Source: Rhizobiaceae bacterium
Lineage (GTDB): Bacteria > Pseudomonadota > Alphaproteobacteria > Rhizobiales > Rhizobiaceae
DNA length: 6,878 nucleotides
Assembly: GCA_913776675.1 (NCBI GenBank)
Contig: CAJYRE010000207.1
Location: 1-6,878 of the forward strand
Reading direction: 5' to 3'
In this document: positions 6,028 through 6,878 of the stretch, in pieces
How positions within the stretch are numbered: position 1 is the stretch's first letter
Layout: each line of letters starts with the position of its first letter
The notes under the pieces: model-generated
What the model was told of the DNA's origin: nothing
Database searches by the model: none
The model's input: the letters and a program-made list of their open reading frames with translations, nothing else
Made by a program: the position numbers and the translations under genes

Positions 6028-6792
6028 ATGAGCGACACAAGCCTTGCCATCAGCAAATTCACCGATCTCGCCAATCCCACGCGGTTTCTGGCGCTGGTGC
6101 GGATTACACTCCCCTGGATGGCGGGCATCACTGCCATTCTGTTTGCCATTGGGCTGTATTTGAGCTTCACATCCGAGAGTGATTACCAGCAGGGCGACAC
6201 GGTGCGGATCATGTATATCCACGTCCCCGCCGCATGGTTATCGATGATGTGCTACAGCGTCATGGCCATCTCGGCCATTGGCACGCTGGTGTGGCGGCAT
6301 CCGCTGGCCGATGTGGCCCACAAGGCTGCCGCCCCGATTGGTGCAGCGTTTACCCTGATTGCTCTTGTCACCGGCTCGCTCTGGGGCAGACCGATGTGGG
6401 GCACATGGTGGGTGTGGGATGCGCGGCTAACTTCCGTTTTCGTGCTGTTTTTGATGTATCTGGGGCTGATTGCGCTCAACCGCGCCATGGACGACCCTTC
6501 CAAAGCGGCGCGTGTCAGCGCAGTTCTCATTCTGGTAGGCTTCGTCAACATTCCGATCATCAAATTCTCGGTGGAATGGTGGAACACGCTGCATCAACCG
6601 GCCAGCATTTTGCGTATGGGCGGCTCAGCGATTGACCCGGCCTTTCTCAAGCCGTTGCTGGTGATGGCGATTGCCGCAACGCTGTTGTTTTTCACCCTCC
6701 ATCTGGCCGCCATGCGCAATGAAATCTGGCGACGCCGCATTGCCGCCCAACGCAGGCTGGCAGCCCGCAGAGCCGGACAGGACGACGCATGA
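6028..6792 (+). CDS. ccmC: Haem-handling membrane protein CcmC (cytochrome c maturation)
   Basis: CcmC binds haem at the periplasmic face and, with CcmD, loads it onto the chaperone CcmE. The 254-residue protein starts at the ATG at 6028 (MSDTSLAISKF), with AAAAGG ending four bases before it. An in-frame TTG at 5980 would add 16 residues without family support. The diagnostic tryptophan-rich WWD motif WGRPMWGTWWVWDARLTS runs from 119 to 136. The two axial haem-ligand histidines are expected at His65 (MYIHVPAAW) and His189 (NTLHQPAS), close to the His60 and His184 of the E. coli protein. Six hydrophobic segments are visible, and the tail is strongly basic (RRRIAAQRRLAARRAG), as expected for a cytoplasmic end. 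Its stop overlaps the ccmD start by ATGA. Rhizobial literature also uses cycZ. Confidence 0.96.
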   Translation: MSDTSLAISKFTDLANPTRFLALVRITLPWMAGITAILFAIGLYLSFTSESDYQQGDTVRIMYIHVPAAWLSMMCYSVMAISAIGTLVWRHPLADVAHKAAAPIGAAFTLIALVTGSLWGRPMWGTWWVWDARLTSVFVLFLMYLGLIALNRAMDDPSKAARVSAVLILVGFVNIPIIKFSVEWWNTLHQPASILRMGGSAIDPAFLKPLLVMAIAATLLFFTLHLAAMRNEIWRRRIAAQRRLAARRAGQDDA

Positions 6793-6878
6793 GCCATTAT
6801 GCTTTTTACATCAACACATCCTATGGCGCTGCGGGCCTGATTGTCCTCTGTCTGATCGCCTGGGTGTTTATGTATGGC
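6789..6878 (+). CDS. ccmD: Haem exporter protein CcmD, 5' part (cut by right edge)
   Basis: CcmD is a small single-span membrane protein that stabilises the CcmC-haem-CcmE complex so CcmE can be released. The first 30 codons are visible and end exactly at the window edge. The ATG at 6789 overlaps the ccmC stop (ATGA), so the two are probably translationally coupled, and AGGA (6779-6782) lies six bases upstream. The sequence opens MSHYAFYINTSYGAAG, matching the aromatic, Ser-Tyr-Gly-containing start of CcmD proteins, and continues into a hydrophobic helix (LIVLCLIAWVFMY). The rest, expected to be a short charged tail of some 20-30 residues, is outside the window. In relatives a thiol-redox gene (ccmG, also called cycY) often follows. 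Confidence 0.88.
   Translation, partial: MSHYAFYINTSYGAAGLIVLCLIAWVFMYG

Overview
The window looks like an ordinary piece of an alphaproteobacterial chromosome, most likely from the Rhizobiales (Rhizobiaceae: Agrobacterium, Allorhizobium, Rhizobium, Sinorhizobium). This rests on gene content and order: a DUF2794 protein, a DUF1223 protein, aconitase A, then a divergent cytochrome c maturation operon. The protein wording also resembles what I remember of rhizobial AcnA and CcmABC. No database search was run. I see no mobile element, tRNA, rRNA, CRISPR array, phage gene or sign of recent transfer.

Layout. Minus strand, right to left: acnA (TTG start at 4339, stop at 1646) is followed 23 bases later by a strong intrinsic terminator (1592-1623). 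Next is an exported thioredoxin-like DUF1223 protein (about 1426 to 635), a 270-base spacer rich in short repeats, and the 5' part of a DUF2794 gene (from 364, running off the left edge). Plus strand, left to right: ccmA (about 4614-5258), ccmB (5299-5958), ccmC (6028-6792) and the first 30 codons of ccmD (from 6789, cut by the right edge). The 4340-4613 spacer separates the divergent acnA and ccm transcription units.

Function. CcmA and CcmB form the ATP-driven part of the System I (Ccm) machinery. CcmC and CcmD present haem to the chaperone CcmE, so that haem can be attached covalently to periplasmic c-type cytochromes. AcnA is the 4Fe-4S aconitase of the TCA cycle. The two divergent units therefore serve central carbon flux and respiratory electron transport, both iron-dependent. 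The DUF1223 protein carries a CxxC motif and a signal peptide, so it may be a periplasmic thiol-redox protein, but its role is unknown.

Hunt result. I did not find a previously undescribed system. The points most worth a second look are small: paired direct repeats 22 bases apart plus hairpins in the spacer before the DUF2794 gene; a 14-codon mini-ORF with a near-ideal ribosome binding site that exactly bridges ccmA and ccmB; an inverted repeat over a candidate acnA promoter; the TTG start of acnA with in-frame ATGs upstream; and the CxxC DUF1223 protein in this neighbourhood.
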